DNA of 64,000 nt. Source: Bacteroides sp. An322 (lineage in GTDB: Bacteria > Bacteroidota > Bacteroidia > Bacteroidales > Bacteroidaceae). The notes below the pieces were generated by a model. The model searched no databases. It saw only the letters and a list, made by a program, of their open reading frames with translations, and was not told the DNA's origin. Positions 7,646 through 17,022 of the stretch are shown in pieces; the first letter of the stretch is position 1, and each line of letters opens with the position of its first letter. The DNA lies in the NCBI RefSeq assembly GCF_002161765.1, contig NZ_NFIN01000009.1, positions 1 to 64,000 of the forward strand, given 5' to 3'. A program made the translations under genes and the position numbers.

Positions 7646-8398
7646 ATGTATAATCCATTTTCTTTGTTAGGAAAACGTATATTGGTGACAGGCGCATCCT
7701 CAGGAATTGGACGTGCTATTGCAATAGAATGTTCTAGAATGGGGGCTAATGTAATTTTAACAGCACGGAATGAAGAACGTTTGAATGAGACATTACAACA
7801 AATGGACAATATTCAGTTACATCAGATTATTGTAGCTGATCTTTCTAATATGGATGATATAAAGACTCTTGTAGATTCTATGGGAAATCCTTTGGATGGG
7901 ATTGTACAATGTGCAGGGTTTACAGTTCCAAAGCCTTTTCAATTTGTTAATCAAAAGGATATAGATTCTATTATGGCGGTGAATTTTATGGCACCTGCCA
8001 TATTATCCCAAATGCTGTTAAAGAAAAAAATGCTTAATAAAGGAGCATCTATTGTTTTTATATCTTCTATATCGGGGGTATGGGTCTCTTATGTTGGAAG
8101 TAGCCTTTATTCTGCGTCAAAAGGGGCAGTTAATGGTTTAGTAAAAGGAATGGCTATTGAATTAGCTGCTAAATCAATTCGGGTTAATTGTGTCAATCCA
8201 GGAATGGTAGAGACAAATATTTTGGAGAAAGGAATTATATCAGATGAACAACTGCATAATGATATGCAGCTTTATCCTCTAAAGCGCCATGGCAAACCCG
8301 AAGAAATAGCTTATGCCGTCATTTATTTGTTGAGCGATGCTTCCGCTTGGGTTACGGGTACAAATTTGCTGATAGATGGCGGTTATACTTTGTTGTAG
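7646..8398 (+). CDS. SDR-family oxidoreductase (FabG-like 3-oxoacyl-ACP reductase)
   Basis: 250 residues. Cofactor motif TGASSGIG at 15-22, NAG-like position CAG at 89-91, catalytic Ser141, Tyr155 and Lys159 (YSASK), and the C-terminal VTGTNLLIDGGY typical of FabG. Between two KAS III genes it most likely reduces a 3-oxoacyl-ACP to a 3-hydroxyacyl-ACP. There is no dehydratase or enoyl reductase gene nearby, so a hydroxyacyl end product is expected. Confidence 0.87.
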   Translation: MYNPFSLLGKRILVTGASSGIGRAIAIECSRMGANVILTARNEERLNETLQQMDNIQLHQIIVADLSNMDDIKTLVDSMGNPLDGIVQCAGFTVPKPFQFVNQKDIDSIMAVNFMAPAILSQMLLKKKMLNKGASIVFISSISGVWVSYVGSSLYSASKGAVNGLVKGMAIELAAKSIRVNCVNPGMVETNILEKGIISDEQLHNDMQLYPLKRHGKPEEIAYAVIYLLSDASAWVTGTNLLIDGGYTLL

Positions 8399-8400
8399 TG

Positions 8401-9405
8401 ATGGAAAAAGTTTACATTAAAGCCATATCATATTATTTGCCGGAAAAGATTGTAACGAACGAAGATATAGTTCGAGATTTTCCGGAATGGAGTATAGAAA
8501 AGATAGCTTCTAAGGTAGGTATAGGCAAGAGACATATTGCCAAACCAGACGAAACAGCCATGGATATGGCAGTAAAAGCAGCCGAATGTCTGTTTGCAGA
8601 ACATTCTGTAAATAGAGAGGAGGTCGATTATCTTCTTTTCTGTACTCAAAGTCCTGATTTCAAACTTCCTACCTCAGCTTGCATCCTACAAAGTCAACTT
8701 GGTTTAAGAACTCAAATCGGTGCTTTGGATTTCAATTTGGGTTGTTCCGGGTACGTGTATGGCCTTTCTTTGGCCAAGGGGTTAGTATGTGCCGGTGTGG
8801 CGAAAAATGTTCTTTTATTGACGGGAGAAACATACAGCAAATTTCTTCATCCGAAAGATAAGGGGAATCGTACCATTTTTGGAGATGCTGCATCCGCTAC
8901 ATTGGTTGGTACGTCTGGTATGGCAGAAATCGGTAACTTTTGCTTGGGAACAGATGGCTCTGGGGCTAAGAATCTGATTGTGAAATCAGGCGGAGCTCGT
9001 ATTCCTGACAGACAAAATGACTTGGTATTGGATTCTAATGGAAATCCGATGTCTTCTGATTGGCTTTATATGGATGGAAGTGAGATCTTTTCATTTACTT
9101 TGGATTATGTACCGCCATTGGTGTCAAATACATTGATTCGTAATCAACTTTCAAGAGAGGAGATAGACTTATATATATTGCATCAGGCAAATAAGTATAT
9201 GTTGGACTTTTTAAGAAAGAAAATGAAGATTGTGCCAGAGCGGTTTTATTATGCGTTGTCGGAATATGGGAATACGGTTTCCAATACAATTCCCATCGCA
9301 TTGCATGATGCTATGGCTGATAGAAGCATTTCAAGCGAGAAGAATGTTTTGATAGCAGGATTTGGAGTGGGTTATTCTTGGGGAGGTACTGTATTGCGAT
9401 TTTAA
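8401..9405 (+). CDS. 3-oxoacyl-ACP synthase III-like (FabH family), second copy
   Basis: 334 residues from the ATG at 8401; an upstream in-frame start would lie inside the SDR gene. The triad Cys115 (LGCSGY), His261 (LHQAN) and Asn291 (YGNTVSN) is complete. It is clearly related to, but well diverged from, the first KAS III. Two intact copies could mean two rounds of elongation, or one condensing and one acyl-transfer role. Confidence 0.87.
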   Translation: MEKVYIKAISYYLPEKIVTNEDIVRDFPEWSIEKIASKVGIGKRHIAKPDETAMDMAVKAAECLFAEHSVNREEVDYLLFCTQSPDFKLPTSACILQSQLGLRTQIGALDFNLGCSGYVYGLSLAKGLVCAGVAKNVLLLTGETYSKFLHPKDKGNRTIFGDAASATLVGTSGMAEIGNFCLGTDGSGAKNLIVKSGGARIPDRQNDLVLDSNGNPMSSDWLYMDGSEIFSFTLDYVPPLVSNTLIRNQLSREEIDLYILHQANKYMLDFLRKKMKIVPERFYYALSEYGNTVSNTIPIALHDAMADRSISSEKNVLIAGFGVGYSWGGTVLRF

Positions 9406-9417
9406 AATTGAATAGAC

Positions 9418-10365
9418 ATGTCAAATCCTTTGGTTAGTATTAATTGCATGACATATAATCATAAAGCATTCATTCGTCAATGTCTGGATGGCTTTATGAT
9501 GCAGAAGTGCTCTTTTGATTTTGAGGTACTGATTCATGATGACGCTTCTACGGATGGGACACAAGATATTATTCGGGAATATGAGGTCAAGTATCCTGAT
9601 ATAATCAAACCTATTTATCAAAAGGAGAATCAGTATTCAAAAGGTATAGATCCCAGTTTGAAATACAATGCCCCTCGTATAAAAGGTAAATACATTGCTC
9701 TTTGTGAGGGCGATGATTATTGGACAGACCCGTATAAGCTCCAGAAGCAAGTAGATTTCTTGGAAAGTCATCCTGATTATGTGATGTGTTCGCATCGTTT
9801 TAACCAATATATACAGGACAAGAATTTGTTAGAAGAGGAAAAGAACTTGACATTTCAAGGAGCTGATTATGATTTAAAAAATCTGATAGGCGGAAAATGG
9901 CTTACTCAGACATTGACGGTAATGTATAGACGCAGTGCTCTGGATTTGAAAGAATACGAATCGTATGGAATGTCGATGGATATCATTTTATTTTATGCGC
10001 TTTTGAAGAATGGAAAAGGATATTGTTTTCCAGATATAATGGCTACGTATCGTCTGCATGGAGGTGGTGTCTGGTCGGAAGTTTCCTTGAATCAACGCCG
10101 TTTAATTGAATTTAGAGCGAGATTGGCAATTTATAGTGTTGAGCGTTCGGATAGTGCTGCTATGTTTCTTTTGTATCAATTCGCTAAAGCGATGAGTCGT
10201 GTTTGGATATTGAAGCAATGGCGTATGATTATAAAAGTTTTCCAAATATTGAAGAAACATTATGGAGGGGGTTTTGTTACCCAAATGATGTTTGATAAAT
10301 TTGTATTGAATAGAAATGTAGAATGGAATACAATTCCTGATATTAAGATGATTTCACAGAAATGA
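9418..10365 (+). CDS. Family 2 glycosyltransferase
   Basis: 315 residues. GT-A fold with the N-terminal strand LVSINCMTYNH, nucleotide-binding HDDASTDGT (about 40-48), and the metal site EGDDYW (about 97-102) that replaces the classical DxD. Part of the set that builds the repeat unit. Its stop overlaps the start of the following acyltransferase (ATGA), so the two are translationally coupled. Confidence 0.87.
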   Translation: MSNPLVSINCMTYNHKAFIRQCLDGFMMQKCSFDFEVLIHDDASTDGTQDIIREYEVKYPDIIKPIYQKENQYSKGIDPSLKYNAPRIKGKYIALCEGDDYWTDPYKLQKQVDFLESHPDYVMCSHRFNQYIQDKNLLEEEKNLTFQGADYDLKNLIGGKWLTQTLTVMYRRSALDLKEYESYGMSMDIILFYALLKNGKGYCFPDIMATYRLHGGGVWSEVSLNQRRLIEFRARLAIYSVERSDSAAMFLLYQFAKAMSRVWILKQWRMIIKVFQILKKHYGGGFVTQMMFDKFVLNRNVEWNTIPDIKMISQK

Positions 10366-10994
10366 TAGTTATGAGTGACCTAAAGAAAAAAATTAAAAGA
10401 GTAGTTGTGAAATCTCGAATCCTGTCTCCTTTATATAATGTTTATCTTAAATATGTTTTGTGGAAAAGATGTACTATTACAATTAAAAATTACGGACAGA
10501 ACAATATTACAGATATCCCTATAATTTATAGCAATAATTTTATTGTTACATTCCGAGGTGATAACAATTTTGTAAAAATAGGGAAAGGCTGTAATTTTAA
10601 AAATACAAATAGTATTTATGTTCAAGGAGATGACAATGTAGTTGTAATAGGGGATAATGTCACTTTTGATTCAAACGTGTTAATTGTAGTAGGAGAAGGG
10701 ACAAAGGTAAATATTGGTTCGGATTGTATTTTTGCAGATCGGGTCCATATTCGAACAACAGACCAGCATACTATATACGATGAAAACAGGAAAAGAATCA
10801 ATCCTGCAAAAGATGTTTATATAGGCAATCGTGTTTGGCTGGGGAAAGACGCAATAATTATGAAAGGCGTTAAAGTCGGGGACGGAGCCATAATCGGAAT
10901 GGATTCTATGGTAACGAAAAATGTACCTGAAAGATGTATTGCTGCAGGAAAACCGGCCAAAGTCATAAGAACTAATATATATTGGAATGAATAA
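10362..10994 (+). CDS. WbbJ-like hexapeptide-repeat O-acyltransferase
   Basis: 210 residues. Hexapeptide repeats run from about residue 60 to 190, with the catalytic-His region in RTTDQHTIYD (about 125) and the typical end VYIGNRVWLGKDAIIMKGVKVGDGAIIG and APAK-like GKPAKVI (quoted in part only). Such enzymes O-acetylate sugars of the repeat unit. A second ATG at 10371 could be the true start. The gene is AT-rich. Confidence 0.82.
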   Translation: MIVMSDLKKKIKRVVVKSRILSPLYNVYLKYVLWKRCTITIKNYGQNNITDIPIIYSNNFIVTFRGDNNFVKIGKGCNFKNTNSIYVQGDDNVVVIGDNVTFDSNVLIVVGEGTKVNIGSDCIFADRVHIRTTDQHTIYDENRKRINPAKDVYIGNRVWLGKDAIIMKGVKVGDGAIIGMDSMVTKNVPERCIAAGKPAKVIRTNIYWNE

Positions 10995-12057
10995 TATTCA
11001 CGGGAAAATAGAATATTCTGAATTGAAGGATGGTTTGTCGGGTCTTATACGGACACGAAATGAAGCTCCGCTTCTTGGTCCGTGCATTGACTCTTGCATA
11101 AACGCATTAGATGAACTGTTGGTTGTTTGTTTTGATTGTACAGACAATACATTAGAAATTCTTGAAGAGAAAAAGCGTCAATATCCCGATAAATTGAGAG
11201 TCTTTGAATACAATCATGAGGTTCTGGCATTTGATTTGACGCAAGAGGAGTTTGAATTTGCCAAGACATTGCCTGATGATTCTCCGCGTCTTTATGGTAA
11301 TTTATGCAATTGGGGAATGTCAAAAGCTAGATATAAATACCTCACCAAGATTGATTCAGACCAGTTGTATTTTGCTGATGAATTAAAAAAATGGAGAGAT
11401 GTTTGCAGCCGGGATATTCAGATGAAATGGCATATCAGTTTTGTTTTTGGATGGCTGTTTATGATGTATTTTTCATTATACCGTAGGATGTCTCTTCAAG
11501 TTGGGAAACCATGTTTGTGGATGATTCCGGATTGGTTTGTGAAGCTTCTTTTTAAACCTTATTCGGATTATTCAAAATGGATGTTGCAACGTGGAAAGGT
11601 TCTTATTGCTTTATCAGGTGTAAATGTATTTAAGGATAATCGATGGTATGTGACATTTGATGGGGTAAATATACATCCTCCATACAATGGAGAAGGAGAT
11701 ACCGTGATATTTAAAATCTCTAATCAAGCATATTGGAGCAAGTATTATAGAAACAGGATACCTTATTCGGTGACAGAAGTTTTTATAAATACTTCTTGTC
11801 GAAAGCTAATGTTCACTTATCCCATGTGGTTTCATCTTCATGCCAATCGGAAATATTGTTGTAACAAAGTGAAAAAAATGAAAGATGAGCACCCTGAATG
11901 TTTTGTGCCGATTGAGGATTTTCCGTCTATGACTTATCGTGAAGTACTTAATAAAATGGATAAAAAAGCGCACACATTATATCAAATGACGCTGTTTGCC
12001 TTAATACATAAAATAGGTGTGAGCAGAATAAAAAAACATTTGGATTTATTATCTTAG
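10987..12057 (+). CDS. GT-A type glycosyltransferase (family 2-like)
   Basis: 356 residues. The N-terminal part has a GT-A arrangement (SGLIRTRNEAPLLGPCIDS, VCFDCTDNT, and the metal site LTKIDSDQLY at about 117-126). The C-terminal half is not recognised beyond being aromatic and basic. It overlaps the upstream acyltransferase by eight bases. Probable role: transfer of one sugar of the repeat unit; substrate unknown. Confidence 0.75.
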   Translation: MNNIHGKIEYSELKDGLSGLIRTRNEAPLLGPCIDSCINALDELLVVCFDCTDNTLEILEEKKRQYPDKLRVFEYNHEVLAFDLTQEEFEFAKTLPDDSPRLYGNLCNWGMSKARYKYLTKIDSDQLYFADELKKWRDVCSRDIQMKWHISFVFGWLFMMYFSLYRRMSLQVGKPCLWMIPDWFVKLLFKPYSDYSKWMLQRGKVLIALSGVNVFKDNRWYVTFDGVNIHPPYNGEGDTVIFKISNQAYWSKYYRNRIPYSVTEVFINTSCRKLMFTYPMWFHLHANRKYCCNKVKKMKDEHPECFVPIEDFPSMTYREVLNKMDKKAHTLYQMTLFALIHKIGVSRIKKHLDLLS

Positions 12058-12118
12058 GTTGGGGGTATTGGTCAAATCTTATTCGATTTTTGGATTTTAA
12101 ACGAAGAAAAAAACAACA

Positions 12119-13144
12119 ATGAGTGTTCCTTATATTTCGGTGATTGTTCCAGTTTATAATGTGAAATCACTATTGCCTCGTTGTATCGATAGCTTGTTGA
12201 ATCAGCAATTTACGGATTATGAGTTATTGCTTATTGACGATGGCAGTACAGACGGCAGTGGAGATATTTGTGATAAATACGGGAAGAAGGATTCTCGGAT
12301 AAAAGTAATACACAAATCGAATGAAGGGGTATCAAGAACCAGAAACAGAGGAATCGATGAAGCAAAAGGTGAATGGCTTACATTTGTAGACTCAGATGAT
12401 TATGTAACTCCCGATTATCTTTCAAGTCTGTATGCCTGTATTGGTTCGGAAATAGATTTGGTGGTTCAGTATTCAAAGCATATAAGAGAAAACGGTGAGC
12501 CTCTTTATGATGAATATAATTTGCCAGAATGTAAAATAGTATATGAAAGGTGTGATTTTGGTAAAATGGTTAAGGAACAATTCATTGCGCAACGAGGACA
12601 AATACATAGTAAATTGTTTAAGACAGAATTATTGAATAATAGGGCAATTAGGTTTAATTCAGAAATTAATTTTTGTGAGGATTGGATTTTCTTGTTCAAT
12701 TATTTAAATGTGATAAACCAAAAGATTTGTTGTTCACCTATATCTAACTATTTTTACATTGATAGAGAAGGTTCGTTATCACACGCCGAGAATGATTTTT
12801 CCTCTGAATATGCTACGTTCTGTATTATCAAAGATATTGCGTTGGAATTTTGTTCAAAATACAATGCTAATGTCATAGATTTGGGTCCTACTTATATGAT
12901 GCATAAAGCAATTACACTTGTTACTTCAAGGGCGCAACTTCGTAGTATTAAGGATACGGATTGGGATTTTTTCAGACGTTATTTCAAAGTTACATCTATG
13001 AAAACAGCTGTGGATAAATGGATGATTGATCATTTTTATTCATATCCGTCTGTCTTGTTTTTGTATTTGCGTACTGTCCGGAAATTTAGAAAAGCATTGG
13101 AAAGACATAATTTATGGACGATCGTGGATTTGCTACGAAAATAA
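12119..13144 (+). CDS. Family 2 glycosyltransferase
   Basis: 341 residues. Canonical GT2 start (YISVIVPVYNVKSLLPRCIDS), nucleotide site IDDGSTDGSG (about 39-48) and metal site FVDSDDYV (about 90-97). The C-terminal part (130-341) is typical of capsule GT2 enzymes. The gap of about 60 bases before it holds nothing obvious. Confidence 0.88.
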   Translation: MSVPYISVIVPVYNVKSLLPRCIDSLLNQQFTDYELLLIDDGSTDGSGDICDKYGKKDSRIKVIHKSNEGVSRTRNRGIDEAKGEWLTFVDSDDYVTPDYLSSLYACIGSEIDLVVQYSKHIRENGEPLYDEYNLPECKIVYERCDFGKMVKEQFIAQRGQIHSKLFKTELLNNRAIRFNSEINFCEDWIFLFNYLNVINQKICCSPISNYFYIDREGSLSHAENDFSSEYATFCIIKDIALEFCSKYNANVIDLGPTYMMHKAITLVTSRAQLRSIKDTDWDFFRRYFKVTSMKTAVDKWMIDHFYSYPSVLFLYLRTVRKFRKALERHNLWTIVDLLRK

Positions 13145-13153
13145 AATGAACGT

Positions 13154-14191
13154 ATGTATAAGAATTATCAGATAGTAGTCAATACAGCTGCCGGGCGCCG
13201 CCGTTATATGCAGTACCTGATTCCATACATTGTATCGAGTGAAATCGTTGACCGGTATGATATTTGGGTAAATACCCATAATGGGGCAGATATAGAGTTT
13301 TTTAAGCGGATTGCAGAGAAGTTTCCGAAGGTTAATCTGGTGTGGCAACCCGATGGAGTGGTGAACGGTAACAAGAGCATCAATGCTTTTTATAAAGCAT
13401 GTATAGAGCCGAATACCATTTATTTCAAATTAGATGATGATATCGTCTGGATGGAACCGGAACTGATAGAAGAAATGGTGAAATTTCGGGTGGATAATCC
13501 CCGATACTTTGTGGTTTCTCCGTTGGTTATCAATAATTCTTTGTCTACTTATCTGTTGCAGTTGGAAAATAAGTTGAAACTGGACGCATATTATCAGGCG
13601 TATGCTTCAGATTCTGTGTTATGGAAAAGCGGAAATTTTGCACAAGAATTGCATACATGGTTTATTAAGAATTACCTGAAGGACCGGCAATGGGAAAAGT
13701 TATATGTAGGAAAGAAAGAAATGGGAATGACCCGCTTTTCCATTAATGCCATACTTTGGTTTGGTGATGAAATGAAAAAGTTTGCCGGTATTGTTCCGGG
13801 GGATGATGAAGAATTTATATCCTGTATCTATCCTACACAACAAGGAATGTCGAATGCCTGGAACGGGGATGCAATCGTAGCGCACTTTGCTTTTTATACG
13901 CAAAGAGAAGCATTGGATAAGAACGGTATCTTGGAACGGTATGGAGAAATCAACAACCGGCAATGGCATACGGATAAGCAACGGGCAAAAATTTATGATG
14001 CGGTTCAGCTGGTCATGAATGAAATACAGGCAGAAGAACAAGAGTTGTTGGGTAAAGCATCTCCTTACAAACGCATTGTGCCGAAAGTAACATGGCGTCA
14101 GCGGATAAAGAAATTGGTACCTCAGGTTCTGTTGGATGTGAAGGGATTTCTTGCTGACAGGAAAGACCGTTCCGGATATATACTAAATTAA
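13154..14191 (+). CDS. Putative capsular glycosyltransferase (GT-A-like)
   Basis: 345 residues. No classical GT2 N terminus, but the pattern YDIWVNTHN, VWQPDGVVNGNKSI and especially FKLDDDIVWM (DDD at about 94-96) indicates a GT-A-fold transferase with a metal-binding acidic triplet. A second acidic site GDDEEF lies at about 216. It sits nine bases after a GT2 gene in the same operon. Donor and acceptor cannot be told. Confidence 0.68.
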   Translation: MYKNYQIVVNTAAGRRRYMQYLIPYIVSSEIVDRYDIWVNTHNGADIEFFKRIAEKFPKVNLVWQPDGVVNGNKSINAFYKACIEPNTIYFKLDDDIVWMEPELIEEMVKFRVDNPRYFVVSPLVINNSLSTYLLQLENKLKLDAYYQAYASDSVLWKSGNFAQELHTWFIKNYLKDRQWEKLYVGKKEMGMTRFSINAILWFGDEMKKFAGIVPGDDEEFISCIYPTQQGMSNAWNGDAIVAHFAFYTQREALDKNGILERYGEINNRQWHTDKQRAKIYDAVQLVMNEIQAEEQELLGKASPYKRIVPKVTWRQRIKKLVPQVLLDVKGFLADRKDRSGYILN

Positions 14192-14200
14192 GGGAATGCC

Positions 14201-16165
14201 ATGGATAAAATTCTGACAATCATTATTCCTACTTACAATATGGAAAATTATCTTTCCTATTGTTTGGATTCTCTTTTGATTAAAGAGAATTTGGAAGGGG
14301 TGGAGGTATTGGTTATTAATGACGGGAGTAAAGATGCTTCATCAAGGATAGCCCATACGTATGCAGACCAATATCCGCAAACTTTTCAAGTGATAGATAA
14401 GGAAAACGGCAATTATGGTTCGTGTGTAAACAGAGGGTTGGCAGAAGCCAGTGGGAAATATGTGAAGATATTGGATGCTGACGATAGTTTCGATAAGGAT
14501 AACTTTGAGGCTTTTATTGCCTTTCTGAAAGAAACCGATGCAGATTTGGTGGTATCTGATTTCGCTATCGTGGATGAGAACAGAAATATAAAGAAAATGG
14601 TCTGTCACGAATTTCCTTCAGGCTGTATTCCTTTAGATAAAATATGTACCACAGGAAATTTCAGCCACATACAAATGCATGCCCTGACTTATCGGAGAGA
14701 TGTTTTATCGGAACTTTCTTATAAGCAAACGGAAGGTATTTCCTATACCGATCAAGAATGGGTCTTTACACCTATGGCTGGAGTGAAGTCGGTTGGTTAT
14801 TTTGATAAATGTGTATATAAGTATCTGGTGGGAAGAGAAGGGCAGACTGTCAATCCTGCTGTAAAAGCCAAGCGTATGCCGGATGTTTGCCAATGTGTTT
14901 ATGCAATGAGCAAGGCGTATGAACAATACCGAAACAACATATCGGAGCAGTTGCGGATGTACTTTTATGGACGGTTGGATTATATGATAAGGGAAGTTTA
15001 TGTTTTTGGCTTCTTGCATTATTCTGTTCAGAACAGGAATTTGTTGGTTCAATTTGATACGACTTTAAAAAGCATTTGTCCGGAAATTTATGATTGGGTA
15101 GCTAAAGGAAATTCTAAATTCAATTATATCCGGTTTTGGCGGAATCATTCTCATTTGACTCCTGTATTAGTCAGAGGGGGAAGTTGGTGTTATTGTCGGA
15201 TATTGCTTCCTTTTAAGAGGGTTTTATTTGCATGTCGTAATTATAATCAAACTTCGATGTTGAAAAAAATTGCAAAACTGTTTATTCCTTCCGGTTTACA
15301 TTCTTTTATCCGAAAGAGATTGATTATGATGAAACATCGTAAGGTAGCGTCTATGCTAAGTGGAATAGTGGAAGATTGTAATGCCGGCAGATTGGAAAAG
15401 CCAGTTATCAAAACATTGGTAGAATTACCAAAGGATAAAAAAGTTATTTGGCAATATTGGGCACAAGGAACGGAAAATGTACCTCCTTTGGTACGTATTT
15501 GTTTAGATTCTGTAGACAAATATGCTGCCGACTATCATATTATTCGTTTGTCTGACAGTAATCTGGCAAACTATATTGAAATCCCTGATTGGTTAAGAGA
15601 GCGTAAACAGCAAATGTCTGTGGCTCATTTTTCCGATCTTCTGAGATGTATGTTGTTGTCTGTTTATGGTGGATTATGGTTGGATGCTGCTACATTATTG
15701 ACAGGGCGTTTGCCGGATATGTTGTTCCGCTATGATTTTTTTGCATATCAACGTGATTTTGCTGAACCTCATAAAAAATATTGGGAAAATTCGTTTGCCT
15801 ATTATTGGGGTTGGGATAAAAACTTTCGGGTAAATATATTGATTGGCATTATGTATGCAAAAGCAGGAAGCCAAGTAATTTCAGACATGGTAACTATGTT
15901 GTGTGCTTTTTGGAAGTATCATGATAGGGTACCTGATTATTTCTTTTTCCAAATATTGTTTGATATTTATATAAAGGAAAACCAAGAAAAGAATTGCCCG
16001 ATTTTCAATGATTGTGTACCGCACATGTTGCGTCAAGTCATTAATGCGGAATATCCTTATTTGAGTGTGCATGAAATTTTGGAGAAAACGTCTATTCATT
16101 CATTGAATTACAAGAATCCCAAAGCAGCGGATAATTTACGGATTTTGCTTGCGGACATACGTTGA
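14201..16165 (+). CDS. Two-domain glycosyltransferase: GT2 fused to a Caps_synth/GT32-like domain
   Basis: 654 residues, about twice a single enzyme. Residues 1-330 are a GT2 (TIIIPTYNMENYLSYCLDS, NDGSKDASS, KILDADDSF). Residues 350-654 match the capsular polysaccharide synthesis family related to yeast Och1-type transferases: VIWQYWAQG, DLLRCMLLSVYGGLWLDAA with its metal-binding LDA site, and a C-terminal aromatic region. A stretch rich in basic residues (about 310-350) joins the two. The fusion implies that two consecutive sugars are added by one polypeptide. Confidence 0.85.
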   Translation: MDKILTIIIPTYNMENYLSYCLDSLLIKENLEGVEVLVINDGSKDASSRIAHTYADQYPQTFQVIDKENGNYGSCVNRGLAEASGKYVKILDADDSFDKDNFEAFIAFLKETDADLVVSDFAIVDENRNIKKMVCHEFPSGCIPLDKICTTGNFSHIQMHALTYRRDVLSELSYKQTEGISYTDQEWVFTPMAGVKSVGYFDKCVYKYLVGREGQTVNPAVKAKRMPDVCQCVYAMSKAYEQYRNNISEQLRMYFYGRLDYMIREVYVFGFLHYSVQNRNLLVQFDTTLKSICPEIYDWVAKGNSKFNYIRFWRNHSHLTPVLVRGGSWCYCRILLPFKRVLFACRNYNQTSMLKKIAKLFIPSGLHSFIRKRLIMMKHRKVASMLSGIVEDCNAGRLEKPVIKTLVELPKDKKVIWQYWAQGTENVPPLVRICLDSVDKYAADYHIIRLSDSNLANYIEIPDWLRERKQQMSVAHFSDLLRCMLLSVYGGLWLDAATLLTGRLPDMLFRYDFFAYQRDFAEPHKKYWENSFAYYWGWDKNFRVNILIGIMYAKAGSQVISDMVTMLCAFWKYHDRVPDYFFFQILFDIYIKENQEKNCPIFNDCVPHMLRQVINAEYPYLSVHEILEKTSIHSLNYKNPKAADNLRILLADIR

Positions 16166-16170
16166 TAAAG

Positions 16171-17022
16171 ATGAAACACGCTTATTTGATTATAGCCCAT
16201 AACGAACCTGAAATTTTGCAGCTTCTTCTTTCATCATTGGATGATGTTCGTAATGATATCTATGTACATATAGATAAAAAGGCTTCGTTTGATGGAACGA
16301 TGTTGCAGACCGTAAAGAGTGGTTTGCATGTGTTGCCTGTTCGCATGGATGCGCGTTGGGGAGACTTTAGTTTGGTAGAGATTGAATTGTTACTTTTTCA
16401 TGAGGCATATTCTCGTGGTCCATACGCTTATTATCATTTGTTGTCAGGAGTAGACTTGCCCGTCAAGTCGCAAGACTATATTCATCAGTATTGTGATGAA
16501 CATCAGGGAAAGGAATTTATAGGGATAGCGCAGCATGTATCTCAACGGGAATTGGATTGGAGGTCGCAACATTGGTTTGTGTATGCCCGTGATTTTCAAT
16601 CCGGAAATTTATTTAAAAAGGTTGTAAGAGCTGTTTTTGCAAGAATGCAGAGTCTGATTGGATACAGAAGAACATCATTGCAAGTTAAAAAGGGAGCACA
16701 ATGGTGTAGCATTACACATGATTTCGTTCAGTATCTGCTGCAAAATGAACTGCTGATTCGTAAAATATTCAATCATACCTATTGTCCGGATGAATTGTTT
16801 ATACAGACCTTGTGTTGGAATTCGGAATTTAAAAGCCGTATTTATAATCCAAATGATGAATTTGAAGGTTGCAAGCGGTATATCAAGTGGGAGAATGGTG
16901 TTTTGCAGCCTTTGACATTGCAAGAGGTGGATGCTATGCTTCTGTCTTCACGTTGGTTTGCACGTAAGTTCACTTCGGCTAATAAGCACGTAGTAATGGA
17001 CGTTTTGAAACGTATCAAATGA
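16171..17022 (+). CDS. GT14-like (core-2/I-branching family) glycosyltransferase
   Basis: 283 residues from the ATG at 16171; a TTG nine bases upstream overlaps the previous gene but is a less likely start. Family hallmarks are HAYLIIAHNEPEILQLLL, VHIDKKASFD, YYHLLSGVDLPVK, and the late GAQWCSITHDFVQYLL with CPDELFIQT. Members are inverting N-acetylglucosaminyl- or xylosyl-type transferases; the sugar here is unknown. It probably adds a branch or side residue of the repeat unit. Confidence 0.87.
   Translation: MKHAYLIIAHNEPEILQLLLSSLDDVRNDIYVHIDKKASFDGTMLQTVKSGLHVLPVRMDARWGDFSLVEIELLLFHEAYSRGPYAYYHLLSGVDLPVKSQDYIHQYCDEHQGKEFIGIAQHVSQRELDWRSQHWFVYARDFQSGNLFKKVVRAVFARMQSLIGYRRTSLQVKKGAQWCSITHDFVQYLLQNELLIRKIFNHTYCPDELFIQTLCWNSEFKSRIYNPNDEFEGCKRYIKWENGVLQPLTLQEVDAMLLSSRWFARKFTSANKHVVMDVLKRIK

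Noticed and set aside
6591-9405. Housekeeping fatty acid synthesis genes
   Set aside because: Two KAS III copies and a divergent ACP lacking the DSL aspartate lie inside a glycan operon with no FabF, FabD, FabZ or FabI, which does not fit the core pathway.
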